From the NCBI GenBank assembly GCA_005773165.1, contig SXHP01000154.1, forward strand, positions 1 to 36,433: a stretch of DNA of 36,433 bases, written 5' to 3'. This document shows, piece after piece, positions 36,113 to 36,433 of the stretch (position 1 is its first letter; each line of letters starts with the position of its first letter). Made by a program: the position numbers and the translations under genes. Below the pieces are notes generated by a model. It was not told where the DNA came from, did not search any database, and saw nothing but the letters and a program-made list of their open reading frames with translations. This DNA is from Sphingomonadales bacterium. GTDB lineage: Bacteria; Pseudomonadota; Alphaproteobacteria; Sphingomonadales; Sphingomonadaceae.

Positions 36113-36424
36113 ATGGCGAGCGATCCTCAGCACGACCCCGCGCACGTCGCGGACGCAGCACGCGCCGAAGCGCGGCAGATGCTGGCGGCGGTCGCGGGCT
36201 GCGATGACGACGCCAAGGTCCGGATCGGCGTGGCCCAGTTCCGCACGCTCGCCCTGCTGATCGAGCGGCTTGCGTCCGATTCGGGCGGCTGCGGCGGCGC
36301 GTGCATGGGGGCGCCGATCGACGGCATCCGCTTCTGGGTGCCTGCCGTGCCGCTGGCCGCGGCGCGCGCGCTGGCGGCGGCGCACGTGGCCGCCGCGCTG
36401 CGCGCCGCCGGCTTCACCTGGTAG
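36113..36424 (+). CDS. Hypothetical protein (103 aa)
   Basis: ATG 36113 to TAG at 36422-36424: MASDPQHDPAHVADAARAEARQMLAAVAGCDDDAKVRIGVAQFRTLALLIERLASDSGG... Confidence 0.55.
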   Translation: MASDPQHDPAHVADAARAEARQMLAAVAGCDDDAKVRIGVAQFRTLALLIERLASDSGGCGGACMGAPIDGIRFWVPAVPLAAARALAAAHVAAALRAAGFTW

Positions 36425-36433
36425 CCAGCGCCG

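Overview
High-GC (probably alphaproteobacterial, sphingomonad-like; inference) window with two main systems separated by a short metabolic block. (1) About 1-25471, + strand: a densely packed, largely translationally coupled operon for a phage-tail-like contractile injection system (eCIS/PVC/Afp-like). It encodes the 3' end of a tube protein, a large sheath with an inserted domain, a second tube, a LysM-type tube-cap protein, a tiny basic ORF, gpD-like hub, gpV-like spike, a large uncharacterised protein ending in a strongly hydrophobic segment, gp25, baseplate J and a gpI-type protein. These are followed by two related fibre-like proteins (one with 14 uninterrupted collagen-type Gly-X-Y triplets and an N-terminus MGCCSS), two uncharacterised proteins, a two-module AAA ATPase, and a 1092-aa DUF4157/HELTH protein with a long hydrophobic helical middle and a nuclease-like C-terminus. 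The last gene is a GT2 / second GT-like / methyltransferase fusion. No capsid, terminase, integrase, or T6SS TssJLM genes are visible. (2) 25493-28475: aldo/keto reductase (+), FAD oxidoreductase (-), alpha/beta hydrolase (-). (3) 28518-35617: Tad/Flp pilus locus cpaA-cpaB-cpaC-cpaD-cpaE-tadB-tadC with no cpaF between cpaE and tadB, closed by a 12-bp perfect hairpin overlapping the tadC stop. Two small hypothetical genes follow. All family calls are from reading motifs and gene order; no database search was run.
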